Assembly (NCBI RefSeq): GCF_963853665.1
Contig: NZ_OY970459.1
Span: 1,612,001 to 1,676,000 of the forward strand
From: Mycobacterium decipiens
GTDB taxonomy: Bacteria > Actinomycetota > Actinomycetes > Mycobacteriales > Mycobacteriaceae
Direction: 5' to 3'
DNA length: 64,000 nt
Part shown: positions 42,153 to 53,412 of the stretch, piece after piece
Layout: each line of letters begins with the position of its first letter
Numbering within the stretch: the stretch's first letter is position 1
Notes under the pieces: model-generated
Seen by the model: the letters and a program-made list of their open reading frames with translations, nothing else
Databases searched by the model: none
What the model was told of the DNA's origin: nothing
Position numbers and translations under genes: made by a program

Positions 42153-45100
42153 CAGTCAGACCTTTCGCCCTGGGGCGGCGTCGATTCGATGCGGTCGAAT
42201 AGGCTGTCCAGTACGCTTCCTGCCGATGCGGATAGCGCGGCCATTTCGTCGTTTTGCTCAGCATCGTGCGGCGCAACACGTTTGGCAAGGTAGCCGGCCA
42301 GTGTTTTGACCGTTGGGTGGTTGAACAACATTGTGGCGGACAACTCGATGCCCACAAACTGCTCAGCCTCGCGCCGAATCGCCATTGCCATAAGGGAGTT
42401 AAGACCCAATTCGGCGAACGGCCGGTCTGTGTCCAGCTCTGTCTCGGATAGCCGCAGTTCGGCTGCGATGATGCGGCGTAGCCCGTCTTCGAGCTCGGAT
42501 CGAACCTCGGTTGCTGGCATCGCTGACCAGTCCCGCGCCGGCGATAGGTAGGTGTGGGCACCGCCGGATCCATCGGTGCCTGCCGGCGCGGGCAACGGCA
42601 CCACAACCACCTGCGCGACGTCGTATGCATCGACGTGCTCCCACGCGGCGAATGCCTCCGCCGGCGTGATGTCACGCGAACCCAATCGCTGTAACTCTGC
42701 GCCGACGATTTGGGCGTCAGCAGCCAGGCCGAGCCCCCGCCAGGCTACCCAGTCGAGGCTCATGGTGTGGCAGCCCTGTTGTCGGCGTGCCCGGGCCAAC
42801 GCGTCCAAGTAAGAGTTGGCGGCAGCGTAGGAACCCTGCCCCGGGATACCGAAAATCCCTGCAGCCGAGGCGGTCAAGTAAAAGAAGTCCACGCTGCCGG
42901 GCGGAAATGCCTCATGTAACACCTGGCTGCCGCCGATCTTGGGTGACATAACCTGTCGGACCGCGTCGTCGGTCATGCTCATCACCAGTTGGTCGTTGGT
43001 GACGCCAGCCGCATGGATGATCCCGCGAATCGGTGCGGCTCCGTCGCGATCGCGCTTGGCCAACAGGGCCCGCACATCGTCGCGGCATCCGACGTCGGCG
43101 GCGACGGCTTCGACTGTCACACCCCGCATTTCCAGGGTGCGGATCGCGTCGATCTTCTGGCGCAGTTCAGCGTCGAGGGTATCGAGTTTCCAGTCCCGCC
43201 TTGGCGGCAATGCCCTACGGCCGGTCAACACCAGTCGACGAGCACCGTGGTCGGCCAGCCACCCGGCCATCAGCAGACCAAGTGCGCCCATGCCGCCGGT
43301 GATGAGGTAGGCCGCATCGGGTTTGCAGTGAAAGGACTCGCGCGCCGGCTTGCCACCGACCGGTGCCAACGTTGGGGCGAGCACCACGCCGTCGCGGAGT
43401 ACCAGGACCGACTTGCTTGGTCTTGCAAGCAGATCGGCAAGTGTCGGACCGGATTCGTGGAGGTTGTCGTCGGCCGCGAGATCGACCAGTCCGCCCCATA
43501 GCTCGGGATGCTCCGCGGCGATGACGCCCGCGAAACCCCACAGGAAGCTCTGGCGCAGCGCGGACGGGACGGCCGATTCGTGGACTCCGCGCGTGACGAT
43601 CCACAGGGAGGCGGGCTGGTCCGCATCCCGCTCCGAAAGAGTTCGCACCAGATCGGTGATCTCGGCGGAGACCCGGACCGCGAAGTCGACGTCGGTCTCG
43701 GTGGCGTTCGCCGGCTGGGAATCCGCGACGTAAACGACGTAGCGGGCCTTGGACGCCCCATCGGACACGGCGTCCAGCGAGCAGCCAGCCTGCTCGAGGC
43801 GCGTCCTCAACGGGGCGCCATCATCGCCGATTACCGCGACGGGCCCGGGACCGGCCACCGGATGCGCATCATCCGGATCGGTGCGCGGCTGCCAGTCGAT
43901 CGTGTGCACGAAGTTCCTGGCGTTGGAAGGGGATTCGACGGCCGGCTGCGGGTGGCCGAAGTCCAGCGCCCGATACCGAAGCGATCGCATCGACGCCCAC
44001 GGCACCCCGTCGCCGGCCGCCAGGGTGACATCGACGGTGATCCCGTCGTCGTCACGAGCGGTGTGGTTCAGCGTCACCGAGCCACGCGGTGCGGCGACAG
44101 CGTCGCCGAGCCACACCTGCTCGATACTTGCTGGCACATACAGCCGGGAATCAGTGACGTCCGCAAGCGCGGCGACGTGCACCGCGGCGTCCAGTAGCGG
44201 TGCTGTCGATCCCTCGGGCAGGGCTTCGGGGAGATCGATCGTAGCGGCGAGGCCAGTCGAGGTAGGGGTCCATGAACCCACGGACCAGGTGAAGGGTAGG
44301 CCGTCGACCCCACGCAGCGCGAGCAGTGCGGCCAGGTCGGGAATCGAGTCTTCAATCGCGTCGCGGCCACGATTCTGGTGCCCGTTGTCCTGACGAGGGT
44401 CGGTCGATCCGATGGCGGACTTCGGCGGTGACGACGAAAGTTGTGCGGTCACATGCCGCGTCCACCGGTCTGAGGGCGCTTCGCCGGCCGGACTCGATGC
44501 CAGGCTGATCGACCGGTTGTCGGCGACAACCTGAATCAGGCGTGGCTGGTCGGCGAAAACGGGTTGCTCAAATCGGACCTCGGATAGCGCGGGGTAGCCC
44601 AATTCTGCTGCAGCGGAAAGGATTGTGTGCAGCACGATGGACGCTGGGACCACCTCGACCCCGTGGAATCGATGACGGCCCTGATATGACTTGGCGTCCG
44701 GCGCCAGCGTTGCTTGCCAGAGGTGGGAGGGCGGGCTTGCCGAGACGGTGGCGACCGTGCTGTGTTGGCCGAGCAACGTGCCCGGCAGGGGGGCCGATCC
44801 AGCCGAGCTAGCCGGACGTTTGGTGGTGATCCAGTGGTGGGTGTGTTGCCAGGGGGTGGTGGGGATCTGGGGGTGTGGTTCGGCGGGATGGGGGGTGTGT
44901 GGTGGGTGGGTGGTGTGCGCCTTGTTGAGGTTGGTGTGGAAGGTGACGGTGTCGTCGGTGTCGCGGTGCAGGGTGCCGATGCTTGTGTATCTGGTTCCGT
45001 GCTGGGCGTTGTGCAGAGTGTCGATGATCGCCTGGGTCAGTAGCGGGTGTGGGCTGATTTCGATGAAGGTGTGGTAGGCGCCGAGGGCGCCGCTACCAGC

Positions 45101-47752
45101 TTGCGTGATGGCCTGCTGAAAATGCACCGGGTTGCGCATGTTGGTGGCCCAGTGTTCGGCGTCGAACGCCCGTTGGGTGTCCAGGTCTTCGTAGGTGGTC
45201 GAGATAATTTGGGTCATCGGCGTTCGTGGGGTCAGATCGGCCAGCTCCGAACGCATCTGGGGCTGTAGGGCGTCCATTGCCGGATTATGCGGGGCAACTT
45301 CGATATTGACCCTGCTGGCGAATCGGTCCTTGGCGCGAACGCGAGTGATCAACTCGTCGATCTGCTCGGTGGGACCGGCGATCACGGTCTGACGCGGCGA
45401 GTTGTAAATGCCCAACGTCACCTGCGGGTAATCGGCGATCAACTCCTCGGTGGCGGCCGCGTCCAGTTCGAGCAGGGCCATTCCGCCGCGACCCGACAAC
45501 GGCGCCATCAGCTTCGACCGGGTCGCGGTCACCCGCAACCCCTCGGCCGGGGTCAATGCCCCGGCCACCACCGCGGCTGCCACCTCGCCCATCGAGTGCC
45601 CGATCACCACATCGGGGTCCACCCCGTAGGAACGCCATAGCTCCGTCAGGGCCAGCTGTATACCGATCAACCCGAGCTGGATCTGCTCGATACCGACCAG
45701 TTCCTTGCCGGTTGCCAGCACGTCGTGCAGCGAGAAGCCGGCCTGCTCGACAAATACCGGCTCCAGTTCGGCGACCGCAGCCGCGAAAGCCGGCTCGTCG
45801 GCCAGCAATTGGCGGCCCATGCCGGCCCACTGTGAACCGCGGCCGGAGTAGACGAACACCGTGCCCGGCCCGGGCGAGCCCTCCTCGGGGTTGACCACGC
45901 CGGGGGCGTGCTGCCCAGCCGCCAGCGCGCGCAATCCGGCCACCGCCTGGTCGCGGTCACGGGCCACCACCGTGCCGAACTTGGTTTGCCGCGACCGGTG
46001 ATGATTGAGGGTGTGGGCCACATCGGCCAAGGCCACGTTGGCGCCGGGTCCAGCCATCCAATCGGCCAGCACGTTAGCCGTCGCGGCCACCCGCTGCGTG
46101 GTCTTACCCGCCACCACCAGGGTCGACACCGCAGGACCCAAGCCCTGCCCAGGCGCCGGGGGCACGTCCTGGCCCTGTTCGATCACGACGTGCGCGTTCG
46201 TGCCACCGAATCCGAACGAGGACACGCCGGCCCGCCGCGGATGTTCCGTGCTCGGCCATTCCGTCTGTGTATCAACGACTTTCATCCGCAAGTCGACAAA
46301 AGGAATGTGCGGGTTCGGGCTTTCGAAGCGGTGATTTGGCGGAATCTGGCCGCGTTGAACCGCCAGCACCGCCTTGATGAAGCCCGCGATTCCAGCCGCC
46401 GCCTCGGTGTGACCGAGGTTGGTCTTGACGGAGCCGATGAGCAGGGGGGACTCCTCGGGACGGCCGCGCCCCAGCACCGTGCCGAGAGCGCGCGCTTCGA
46501 TCGGATCGCCCAACAGCGTTCCGGTCCCATGCGCTTCGATGAAGTCGACCTCGCTGGGTTGCATCCCCGCGTTGGTGTAGGCGGCGCGCAGCACGGCCAT
46601 CTGGGCCGCCGGGTTGGGTGCCATCAGCCCGTTGGACCGGCCATCCTGGTTGATCGCAGAACCGCAGATGACCGCAAGCACCCGATCCCCGTCCCGCTGC
46701 GCGTCGGTCAACCGTTTGAGCACCACCACCCCGGCGCCCTCACCGCGTACGAAACCGTCGGCGGCCGCATCGAACGCCCGGCAGTGACCCGTCGGTGACA
46801 GGGCGCCGACTTGGTCGAAGCCGCGAAATACCGCCGGAGACAACAACAAGTTCACGCCGGCTGCGATCGCCAGGTGGGAGTCTTGCGTTCGAAGGCTCTG
46901 GCAAGCCAGGTGGATCGCTACCAACGACGACGAGCATGCGGTATCCACCGCCACGGAGGGGCCGCGCAAGTCAAGGAAGTACGAGAGACGGTTGGCGATG
47001 ATGCTCATCGCGCCACCGGTATTGCTCCAACCGTCGACCCGCGACAAATCGGTGGATGAAATCGCGCCGTATTCGCTCAGGCATGCCCCGGCGAACACGC
47101 CGGTCTGCGAGCGGCGCAGCGCGCTGGGAGGAATTCCGGCGTGCTCCAATGCTTCCCAAGCCACTTCCAGCAGCAGGCGCTGCTGGGGGTCCATCTTGTC
47201 AGCTTCGCTGGGGGAGATCTCGAAGAAATCCGCGTCGAATGCGTCAATGTTGGGCAGAAACGAGCCCCACCGCGTGGTGCGCGCCAGCGCGGCCGCTACC
47301 TCGGGTGACCCGCCTTCGAACGGCTCCCATCGTTCGGGCGGGACCTGTCCGATCGAGGAACGGCGTTCACAGAGAAACTCCCACAATGCGTCTGGGCCCG
47401 ATATCCCGCCGGGGAAGCGACACCCCATGCCGATGACGGCGATCGGCTCGTCGAGTGAGCCCCTAACACCGCGCCTGAGTGCGGCGTCCGATTCGGGGTC
47501 CGGCTCGGGTGCGGTGAGATATGCGGCCAGTGCGTTGATCGTCGGGTGCTCCCAGAAGTCAATCGGGGATACGGTCTTGCCCAACAGCTCTGACAGTTCG
47601 CCGGACAGTACGACCGCGTCGCGGGAACCGACACCGAGGTCGGCAAGCGACAGATTCGGGTCCACCTCGTCGGGTGGGCAGCCGATATTGGTTACCAGGT
47701 AGTCGACTAGCCAGTGTCGAAGGTCGGCTTCATTGCTAATGCCCGCCGTCAT
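42152..47752 (-). CDS. ppsA: Phthiocerol synthase PpsA, loading and first extension module
   Basis: The 1866-residue protein begins with an ACP (LGVGS, Ser43), which receives the acyl chain from FadD26. KS follows (Cys273, His408, His448), then AT (GHSMGE, Ser720; motif VAPHNP), a Pro/His linker, a DH-like fold ([10 protein letters not shown] with His1027; LLDAAVH with Asp1188 and His1192), KR (GGMGALGLL near 1484) and a C-terminal ACP (LGLNSL near 1789). It makes the first beta-hydroxy unit of phthiocerol. The DH-like part is not called in the usual PpsA scheme. ATG at 47752 overlaps the fadD26 stop by 4 bp. Length is 10 short of the M. tuberculosis protein, from gaps in the AT-KR linker. 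Confidence 0.96.
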   Translation of the reverse strand: MTAGISNEADLRHWLVDYLVTNIGCPPDEVDPNLSLADLGVGSRDAVVLSGELSELLGKTVSPIDFWEHPTINALAAYLTAPEPDPESDAALRRGVRGSLDEPIAVIGMGCRFPGGISGPDALWEFLCERRSSIGQVPPERWEPFEGGSPEVAAALARTTRWGSFLPNIDAFDADFFEISPSEADKMDPQQRLLLEVAWEALEHAGIPPSALRRSQTGVFAGACLSEYGAISSTDLSRVDGWSNTGGAMSIIANRLSYFLDLRGPSVAVDTACSSSLVAIHLACQSLRTQDSHLAIAAGVNLLLSPAVFRGFDQVGALSPTGHCRAFDAAADGFVRGEGAGVVVLKRLTDAQRDGDRVLAVICGSAINQDGRSNGLMAPNPAAQMAVLRAAYTNAGMQPSEVDFIEAHGTGTLLGDPIEARALGTVLGRGRPEESPLLIGSVKTNLGHTEAAAGIAGFIKAVLAVQRGQIPPNHRFESPNPHIPFVDLRMKVVDTQTEWPSTEHPRRAGVSSFGFGGTNAHVVIEQGQDVPPAPGQGLGPAVSTLVVAGKTTQRVAATANVLADWMAGPGANVALADVAHTLNHHRSRQTKFGTVVARDRDQAVAGLRALAAGQHAPGVVNPEEGSPGPGTVFVYSGRGSQWAGMGRQLLADEPAFAAAVAELEPVFVEQAGFSLHDVLATGKELVGIEQIQLGLIGIQLALTELWRSYGVDPDVVIGHSMGEVAAAVVAGALTPAEGLRVTATRSKLMAPLSGRGGMALLELDAAATEELIADYPQVTLGIYNSPRQTVIAGPTEQIDELITRVRAKDRFASRVNIEVAPHNPAMDALQPQMRSELADLTPRTPMTQIISTTYEDLDTQRAFDAEHWATNMRNPVHFQQAITQAGSGALGAYHTFIEISPHPLLTQAIIDTLHNAQHGTRYTSIGTLHRDTDDTVTFHTNLNKAHTTHPPHTPHPAEPHPQIPTTPWQHTHHWITTKRPASSAGSAPLPGTLLGQHSTVATVSASPPSHLWQATLAPDAKSYQGRHRFHGVEVVPASIVLHTILSAAAELGYPALSEVRFEQPVFADQPRLIQVVADNRSISLASSPAGEAPSDRWTRHVTAQLSSSPPKSAIGSTDPRQDNGHQNRGRDAIEDSIPDLAALLALRGVDGLPFTWSVGSWTPTSTGLAATIDLPEALPEGSTAPLLDAAVHVAALADVTDSRLYVPASIEQVWLGDAVAAPRGSVTLNHTARDDDGITVDVTLAAGDGVPWASMRSLRYRALDFGHPQPAVESPSNARNFVHTIDWQPRTDPDDAHPVAGPGPVAVIGDDGAPLRTRLEQAGCSLDAVSDGASKARYVVYVADSQPANATETDVDFAVRVSAEITDLVRTLSERDADQPASLWIVTRGVHESAVPSALRQSFLWGFAGVIAAEHPELWGGLVDLAADDNLHESGPTLADLLARPSKSVLVLRDGVVLAPTLAPVGGKPARESFHCKPDAAYLITGGMGALGLLMAGWLADHGARRLVLTGRRALPPRRDWKLDTLDAELRQKIDAIRTLEMRGVTVEAVAADVGCRDDVRALLAKRDRDGAAPIRGIIHAAGVTNDQLVMSMTDDAVRQVMSPKIGGSQVLHEAFPPGSVDFFYLTASAAGIFGIPGQGSYAAANSYLDALARARRQQGCHTMSLDWVAWRGLGLAADAQIVGAELQRLGSRDITPAEAFAAWEHVDAYDVAQVVVVPLPAPAGTDGSGGAHTYLSPARDWSAMPATEVRSELEDGLRRIIAAELRLSETELDTDRPFAELGLNSLMAMAIRREAEQFVGIELSATMLFNHPTVKTLAGYLAKRVAPHDAEQNDEMAALSASAGSVLDSLFDRIESTPPQGERSD
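44835..44925 (+). repeat. G-rich linker tract in ppsA
   Basis: This is the densest of the three tracts, with consecutive runs such as GGGGGTGGTGGGG and GGGTGGGTGG on the template strand. It encodes the linker [15 protein letters not shown] after the AT domain and meets the sequence rule for an intramolecular G-quadruplex. Confidence 0.6.
44933..45865 (-). repeat. Acyltransferase block (ppsA copy)
   Basis: This is the third copy of the AT direct repeat. It is closest to ppsB by eye, and shares [15 protein letters not shown] and [17 protein letters not shown] with it. Confidence 0.75.
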
Positions 47753-49500
47753 ACCGCGATGTCCAGCCGCTTGAATCCATCGCTTCGATAACGCTCGACA
47801 CAGGCTGACCGTCGGATCTTGCCACTCGTGGTGATGGGAATCGAACCGGGTGACACCAGAACTAGATCGGCCACCCGCAGGCTGTGTGACCTCGATATCG
47901 CGGAGGTGACTTCATGCTTCACCGAGCGGAGTTTAAGCATGACCTCTTCGGCGGAAGCACCGCGTCTCTTCCATTCGACGATTGCTACCAGTTGTTCGGT
48001 GATGTCGTCGGGCACGGCGATCGCCGCGACCCGGCCACCGGTGATCTCTTGGATCGTTGCCTCGATGTCGTCGGGATAGTGATTGCGCCCGTCGACGATG
48101 AGCAGGTCTTTGATGCGGCCCATGATGAACAGTTCACCGGCGGACATGACGCCCAGGTCGCCGGTCCGCAGCCAGGGCCCGTCGGGTGTTCCCGGTGCGG
48201 GATCGACCAACTCGGCGTTGAAGACCTGCGCCGTCTGCTCCGGCTTCTGCCAGTATCCCAGTGCCACGTGATCACCATGCACCCAGATCTCACCGACCGC
48301 TCCGGGCGGATTCTCAACCTTGGTCTCCGGGTTGACGATTCGCACCGACGATGGGTCGGGCGAACCGTAGCTGATCAGCTCGGTGCAGACGGACCCGGCG
48401 GTTTCGCAGGGCGTGGCCCGACCGGCCGTCAGATTCTCGTAGTCGAAACGGACCGTCCTGGGTGCGGTGCCGGGTTCGGGAGCCGCCACGTACAGGGTCG
48501 CTTCCGCGAGCCCGTACGAGGGGCGAATCGCCGTGCGGCTGAGATTGTAGGGGGCGAACCGCTCGGTGAAGCGCTTGACGGTTGCGACATGGATTCGCTC
48601 GCTGCCACTGACGATTCCGAGCACGTCGCCCAGGTCAAGCCCGGACATGTCGGTGTCGGATGTTCTCCGCACGGCCAATTCAAAGGCGAAATTCGGTGCC
48701 GCAGAAAAGGCCCGCTCGCTGGTGGCAAGCAGTTGTATCCAGCTTGCCGGACGGCGCAAGAACGACATTGGGCTCATCAACACCGCGGTTCGACCGGCCA
48801 CCATTGGGGCACAAATTCCGAGAATCAAGCCCATGTCGTGATATAGGGGTAGCCACGATACCACGGTCCCGTTCGGAATCTTTGCGAGGTCACCAAAATA
48901 GCCGTACAGGCTTTGCCGCACGTTGGCGATGACGTTCTTGTGCGACACAATGACTCCGGCTGGCGTGCGTGTCGATCCAGACGTGTATTGGAGATAAGCC
49001 GCTCCGGTTGGCAGCCGAGCGAAAGCCGGCAGCTGGCGTGGCGAGTCCAAGTCCAGCAGATCAACCTCAATGACGAACGGGGCCGGCTGCCCGTCCTGTG
49101 CACACGCGTATTTCGTTACGTCGCCTACTACGGACGAAGTCGTGAGAATGACGACCGGCTTGCAATCCCGTAACACCGCGGAAACGCGGTCATCATGAAT
49201 GCCATGTTGTGGCGTTGACAGCGGAACCGCGATGAATCCAGCCTGAAGCGCCCCAAGGAATGCGATGACATATTCCATTCCCTGTGGTGCCAGAATTGCC
49301 ACTCGGTCACCGGGCAGCCCGCACAGCTTGAGCTCTTCAGCAACGATGCAAGCCCGTCGGTAGACCTGCGACCATGTCAGGCTCTCAGCAAAGCCCTTGG
49401 GGTCTAGCCCGTAGTCAACATACGTATACGCAGTGATGTCAGCTTGCTGATCGGCCCGCTCCTTTAGCAAAGAGGGGATCGAACGGTCGGTCACCGGCAT
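47749..49500 (-). CDS. fadD26: Long-chain fatty-acyl-AMP ligase FadD26
   Basis: The 583-residue ANL enzyme equals the M. tuberculosis FadD26 in length. It has the ATP motif YTSGSTRTP (172-180), the hinge segment [14 protein letters not shown] near 457-470 and the catalytic lysine Lys561 in TTSGK. It activates long-chain fatty acids as adenylates and loads them on the N-terminal ACP of PpsA, starting phthiocerol synthesis. ATG at 49500 has GGGAG about 9 bases upstream. As first gene of the 33 kb operon it is followed without a gap by ppsA (ATGA overlap). The promoter should lie in the 680 bp before it. Confidence 0.97.
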   Translation of the reverse strand: MPVTDRSIPSLLKERADQQADITAYTYVDYGLDPKGFAESLTWSQVYRRACIVAEELKLCGLPGDRVAILAPQGMEYVIAFLGALQAGFIAVPLSTPQHGIHDDRVSAVLRDCKPVVILTTSSVVGDVTKYACAQDGQPAPFVIEVDLLDLDSPRQLPAFARLPTGAAYLQYTSGSTRTPAGVIVSHKNVIANVRQSLYGYFGDLAKIPNGTVVSWLPLYHDMGLILGICAPMVAGRTAVLMSPMSFLRRPASWIQLLATSERAFSAAPNFAFELAVRRTSDTDMSGLDLGDVLGIVSGSERIHVATVKRFTERFAPYNLSRTAIRPSYGLAEATLYVAAPEPGTAPRTVRFDYENLTAGRATPCETAGSVCTELISYGSPDPSSVRIVNPETKVENPPGAVGEIWVHGDHVALGYWQKPEQTAQVFNAELVDPAPGTPDGPWLRTGDLGVMSAGELFIMGRIKDLLIVDGRNHYPDDIEATIQEITGGRVAAIAVPDDITEQLVAIVEWKRRGASAEEVMLKLRSVKHEVTSAISRSHSLRVADLVLVSPGSIPITTSGKIRRSACVERYRSDGFKRLDIAV

Positions 49501-50180
49501 CGCGTTACACTCCCATTCGCTGTCTGGCGTCTCAATTATTTGTAGCGGACTCTGTGAACCGCCTGGCAGATCGCACAGCGGGACTTCCTACCGCTCTGTT
49601 ACCTGCCGGTCTGAGCTGACCAAGCCATCTGACGATCACGCAGCTGTCCTGCCGGAGCAGGTCTACGTAGCGCCAGTTGATCTCCCGTAAGACTAAAGCC
49701 CCTTTTGCCCAACTACCTAGATGCAGTATGTAAGGTAATCACCTGTCGGGACGAGCGCGGCATTATTCACGGATCGACCAATTTCTATAGCCATGGCCGG
49801 CGTCATTGCCTGGGCTCGGAGGCGGTACCAGTCGAGTCTAACGTCCCGTCCGCGTTGGCAGTGGCAGACTTTCGCAGCCGGTGTGACATTTGCGACGTCG
49901 GTGACGGATGTCAAGTCGATGGACATTCGAGGTCAGAGTGCTCGGCGGGCGTTGCCTCCGTATTGGAATCCGCGTCCCACTGTGACGAGGCTAACAATGC
50001 GCCTCGGCCGCACCCGGCACGGTATGCGCCGGGCCGGGCCGGCCGACCGGTTCGCTGTCCGGCCGCCGGGTCCGTCAGGGCTTGTCCGCGCCGGTCCTGT
50101 GTTCTCTTGCGGCGAACTTCGAGCGATGGCCTACCCGCATGATAACCGTCGTGTTCTGGCCCATCGGATCTGCTGTGCAG
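49501..50180 (-). promoter_or_regulatory. tesA-fadD26 intergenic region, likely pps operon promoter
   Basis: A 680 bp gap separates tesA and fadD26, which point the same way. In M. tuberculosis the PDIM operon is transcribed from a promoter just upstream of fadD26. The AT-richer stretch around 49700-49760 (minus strand ACATACTGCATCTAGG) is the only plausible core promoter I see; no -35/-10 pair is convincing. A small M. tuberculosis gene (Rv2929) occupies this gap there; I cannot recognise an equivalent here. Confidence 0.5.
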
Positions 50181-51002
<822 letters not shown>

Positions 51003-51188
51003 TCAGATGGCCGCGAGGTGGCTTTGACGAGCTTGCGCATGAGTGCGGTGCGTCGTCGCGGGCCAACGTGGTCCGGGGCGTCGACGGTCCCGCCGAATAT
51101 GAAATTACAGCCCGACACACCGGCGCCACCAGCGCCATCACAGCCGTAACACCAGGCACACTGGTAACAACAGGGATTTTGCGATGCC

Positions 51189-51195
51189 AGGAGGG
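51189..51195 (+). promoter_or_regulatory. Ribosome-binding site that fixes the sepIVA start
   Basis: AGGAGGG lies only 2 bases before an ATG at 51197 but an ideal 8 bases before the GTG at 51203. The GTG is therefore the start. Confidence 0.7.
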
Positions 51196-51202
51196 TATGG
51201 CC

Positions 51203-51940
51203 GTGTACCGAGTCTTTGAAGCGTTGGACGAATTGGGTGCCATTGTCGAGGAAGCCCGAGGGGTGCCGATGACGGCGGGATGCGTCGTGCCTCGCGGTGA
51301 TGTGCTGGAGTTGATCGACGACATCAAAGATGCGATCCCTGGCGAGCTGGATGACGCGCAGGATGTGCTCGATGCCCGCGATTCGATGCTGCAGGACGCC
51401 AAGGCGCACGCCGATTCCATGGTGTCCTCGGCGACCACCGAGTCGGAATCGATGCTCAACCATGCCCGCGCGGAGGCTGACCGGATCCTGTCTGACGCCA
51501 AGGCGCAGGCCGATCGGATGGTCAGCGAGGCGCGCCAACACAGCGAGCGGATGGTCGGGGAGGCCCGCGAGGAGGCGATTCGCATCGCCGCCGCGGCGAA
51601 ACGCGAGTACGAGGCCAGCGTCAGCCGCGCCCAAGCCGAATGCGACCGGCTGATCGAAAACGGCAACATCTCCTACGAGAAGGCCGTGCAAGAGGGCATC
51701 AAAGAACAGCAGCGCCTGGTGTCGCAGAACGAGGTGGTTCAGGCGGCCAACGCGGAATCGACCCGCCTCATCGACACGGCGCACGCCGAGGCGGACCGAC
51801 TCCGCGGCGAATGCGATATCTATGTCGACAACAAGCTTGCCGAGTTCGAGGAATTCCTCAACGGCACCCTGCGGTCCGTCGGCCGTGGTCGCCACCAGCT
51901 CCGCACGGCGGCCGGCACGCACGACTACGCGGTGCGCTAA
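51203..51940 (+). CDS. sepIVA: Septation protein SepIVA, DivIVA-like coiled coil
   Basis: The 245-residue protein matches Rv2927c in length and nearly in sequence. It has a short DivIVA-like N-terminal region (YRVFEALDELGAIVEEARGV) and then a long coiled coil with an 11-residue period at about 64-165 (units like AKAQADRMVSE). SepIVA of mycobacteria is an essential cytoplasmic coiled-coil protein that affects septation and polar growth. GTG at 51203 is chosen from the ribosome site 8 bases upstream; an open frame to 50636 runs across tesA and is not coding. It heads the plus-strand housekeeping cluster, divergent from tesA with 230 bp between. Confidence 0.93.
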   Translation: MYRVFEALDELGAIVEEARGVPMTAGCVVPRGDVLELIDDIKDAIPGELDDAQDVLDARDSMLQDAKAHADSMVSSATTESESMLNHARAEADRILSDAKAQADRMVSEARQHSERMVGEAREEAIRIAAAAKREYEASVSRAQAECDRLIENGNISYEKAVQEGIKEQQRLVSQNEVVQAANAESTRLIDTAHAEADRLRGECDIYVDNKLAEFEEFLNGTLRSVGRGRHQLRTAAGTHDYAVR

Positions 51941-52026
51941 CGCAATTCGCCCCGCGGAAGGATCAACGGGCGGCGAACGCCCAACGCGGCATGGATCTGG
52001 GCGACGCGCGCCGTAGGATTTCACCT

Positions 52027-52638
52027 ATGGCCAGGCAACACAGCCCGGCGGCGCGGCGACATGTGGCGTCGCCGATGACCGTCGACATCGCACGGCTGGG
52101 GCGACGTCCGGGAGCCATGTTCACACTGCATGACACCGTGGATAGCCCCGCGCGCATCGGACTGCAGCTGATCGCGATTGCCCCGGGTGCCCCCCTGGAC
52201 CTGGATCTGCGGGTCGAGTCCGTGTCCGAAGGCGTGTTGGTGACCGGGACGGTAGCCGCGCCCACCGTCGGCGAGTGTTCCCGCTGCCTGAGCCCGGTCC
52301 GGGGTCGCGTTCAGGTCGCGCTGACCGAATTGTTTGCCTATCCGGACAGCGCCACCGACGAGACCACCGACATGGACGAGGTCGGACGCGTCGTCGACGA
52401 AACCATCGACCTCGAGCAGCCGATCATCGATGCGGTCGGTCTGGAATTGCCGTTTTCGCCGGTGTGCCAGCCGGACTGCCCGGGACTTTGCCCGCAATGT
52501 GGTGTCGCGCTGGCCGCCGAGCCCGGTCACCACCATGATCAGATCGATCCGCGGTGGGCGAAGTTGGCCGAGGTGTTTGCGCCGGAGCACCCCGAGACAC
52601 CTACGTCGGACGAGTCCTCACCACGAGGTGAGCGGTGA
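52027..52638 (+). CDS. DUF177 (YceD-like) protein, Rv2926c homolog
   Basis: The 203-residue protein is of the DUF177/YceD family, linked in bacteria to ribosomal RNA and ribosome assembly; its mycobacterial role is unknown to me. It has two cysteine sets, GECSRC (Cys84, Cys87) and [12 protein letters not shown] (Cys147, 151, 155, 158), which probably bind metal. ATG at 52027 was taken; an in-frame ATG at 51991 would add 12 residues. Neither has a clear ribosome site. The stop overlaps the rnc GTG start (GTGA), so the two are translationally coupled, fitting an RNA-related role. Confidence 0.88.
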   Translation: MARQHSPAARRHVASPMTVDIARLGRRPGAMFTLHDTVDSPARIGLQLIAIAPGAPLDLDLRVESVSEGVLVTGTVAAPTVGECSRCLSPVRGRVQVALTELFAYPDSATDETTDMDEVGRVVDETIDLEQPIIDAVGLELPFSPVCQPDCPGLCPQCGVALAAEPGHHHDQIDPRWAKLAEVFAPEHPETPTSDESSPRGER

Positions 52639-53357
52639 CCCGGTCACGACAACCCTTGCTCGACGCGCTCGGTGTCGACCTGCCCGATGAGCTGCTCTCA
52701 TTGTCATTGACGCACCGGAGCTACGCGTACGAGAACGGCGGGTTGCCGACCAACGAGCGGTTGGAGTTCCTCGGCGACGCCGTGCTGGGGCTGACCATCA
52801 CTGACGAGTTGTTCCATCGCCATCCTGATCGGTCGGAAGGGGATCTGGCCAAACTGCGGGCCAGCGTGGTCAACACCCAGGCACTGGCCGACGTCGCGCG
52901 CAACCTTTCCGAGGAGGGCCTCGGCGTGCACGTGCTGTTGGGGCGCGGTGAGGCGAATACCGGTGGGGCCGACAAATCCAGCATTCTGGCCGACAGTATG
53001 GAATCGCTGCTGGGCGCGATCTACCTGCAACACGGCATTGAGAAGGCCCGGGAGGTGATCCTGCGGCTGTTCGGCCCGCTGCTGGACGCCGCGCCGACGC
53101 TGGGCGCGGGATTGGATTGGAAGACCAGCTTGCAGGAACTGACCGCGTCGCGCGGGCTGGGGGCGCCGTCATACCTGGTCACCTCCACCGGACCGGACCA
53201 CGATAAGGAATTCACCGCGGTGGTCGTCTTGATGGACACCGAATACGGGTCGGGTGTGGGCCGGTCCAAAAAGGAAGCCGAGCAAAAGGCCGCGGCGGCC
53301 GCCTGGAAGGCGCTGGACATGCTCGACGGCGCAATGCCGGGCAAGACCTCCGCATAG
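52635..53357 (+). CDS. rnc: Ribonuclease III
   Basis: The 240-residue protein has the RNase III signature ERLEFLGDA (41-49) with catalytic Glu44, Asp48, Asp120 and Glu123, followed by a double-stranded-RNA-binding domain at about 160-232. It cuts double-stranded RNA, including rRNA precursors. GTG at 52635 overlaps the DUF177 stop by 4 bp, with GAGG at 52625-52628. Length equals the M. tuberculosis enzyme. Confidence 0.97.
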   Translation: MTRSRQPLLDALGVDLPDELLSLSLTHRSYAYENGGLPTNERLEFLGDAVLGLTITDELFHRHPDRSEGDLAKLRASVVNTQALADVARNLSEEGLGVHVLLGRGEANTGGADKSSILADSMESLLGAIYLQHGIEKAREVILRLFGPLLDAAPTLGAGLDWKTSLQELTASRGLGAPSYLVTSTGPDHDKEFTAVVVLMDTEYGSGVGRSKKEAEQKAAAAAWKALDMLDGAMPGKTSA

Positions 53358-53379
53358 CCGGACGGTGCTGACCCGCTGC

Positions 53380-53396
53380 GCGCGGCTTCGCCGCGC
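53380..53396 (+). terminator. Stem-loop between rnc and fpg
   Basis: GCGCGGC-TTC-GCCGCGC is a perfect 7 bp stem with a 3-base loop in the 55 bp rnc-fpg gap. It could be an RNase III-type processing site, a weak terminator or a dispersed small repeat. Confidence 0.35.
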
Positions 53397-53412
53397 TTGC
53401 GATCATCACAAG

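Noticed and set aside
34896..45865. Direct repeats read as a CRISPR or assembly duplication
   Set aside because: The repeats are coding AT domains in distinct modules with diverged flanks, the known arrangement of ppsA-C.
50037..50064. GGCCGG/CCGGCC stem as tesA terminator
   Set aside because: Only 6 bp with a 16-base loop in very GC-rich DNA; expected by chance.
49705..50142. Possible Rv2929-like gene between tesA and fadD26
   Set aside because: The open frames here have no recognisable similarity or good start signals.
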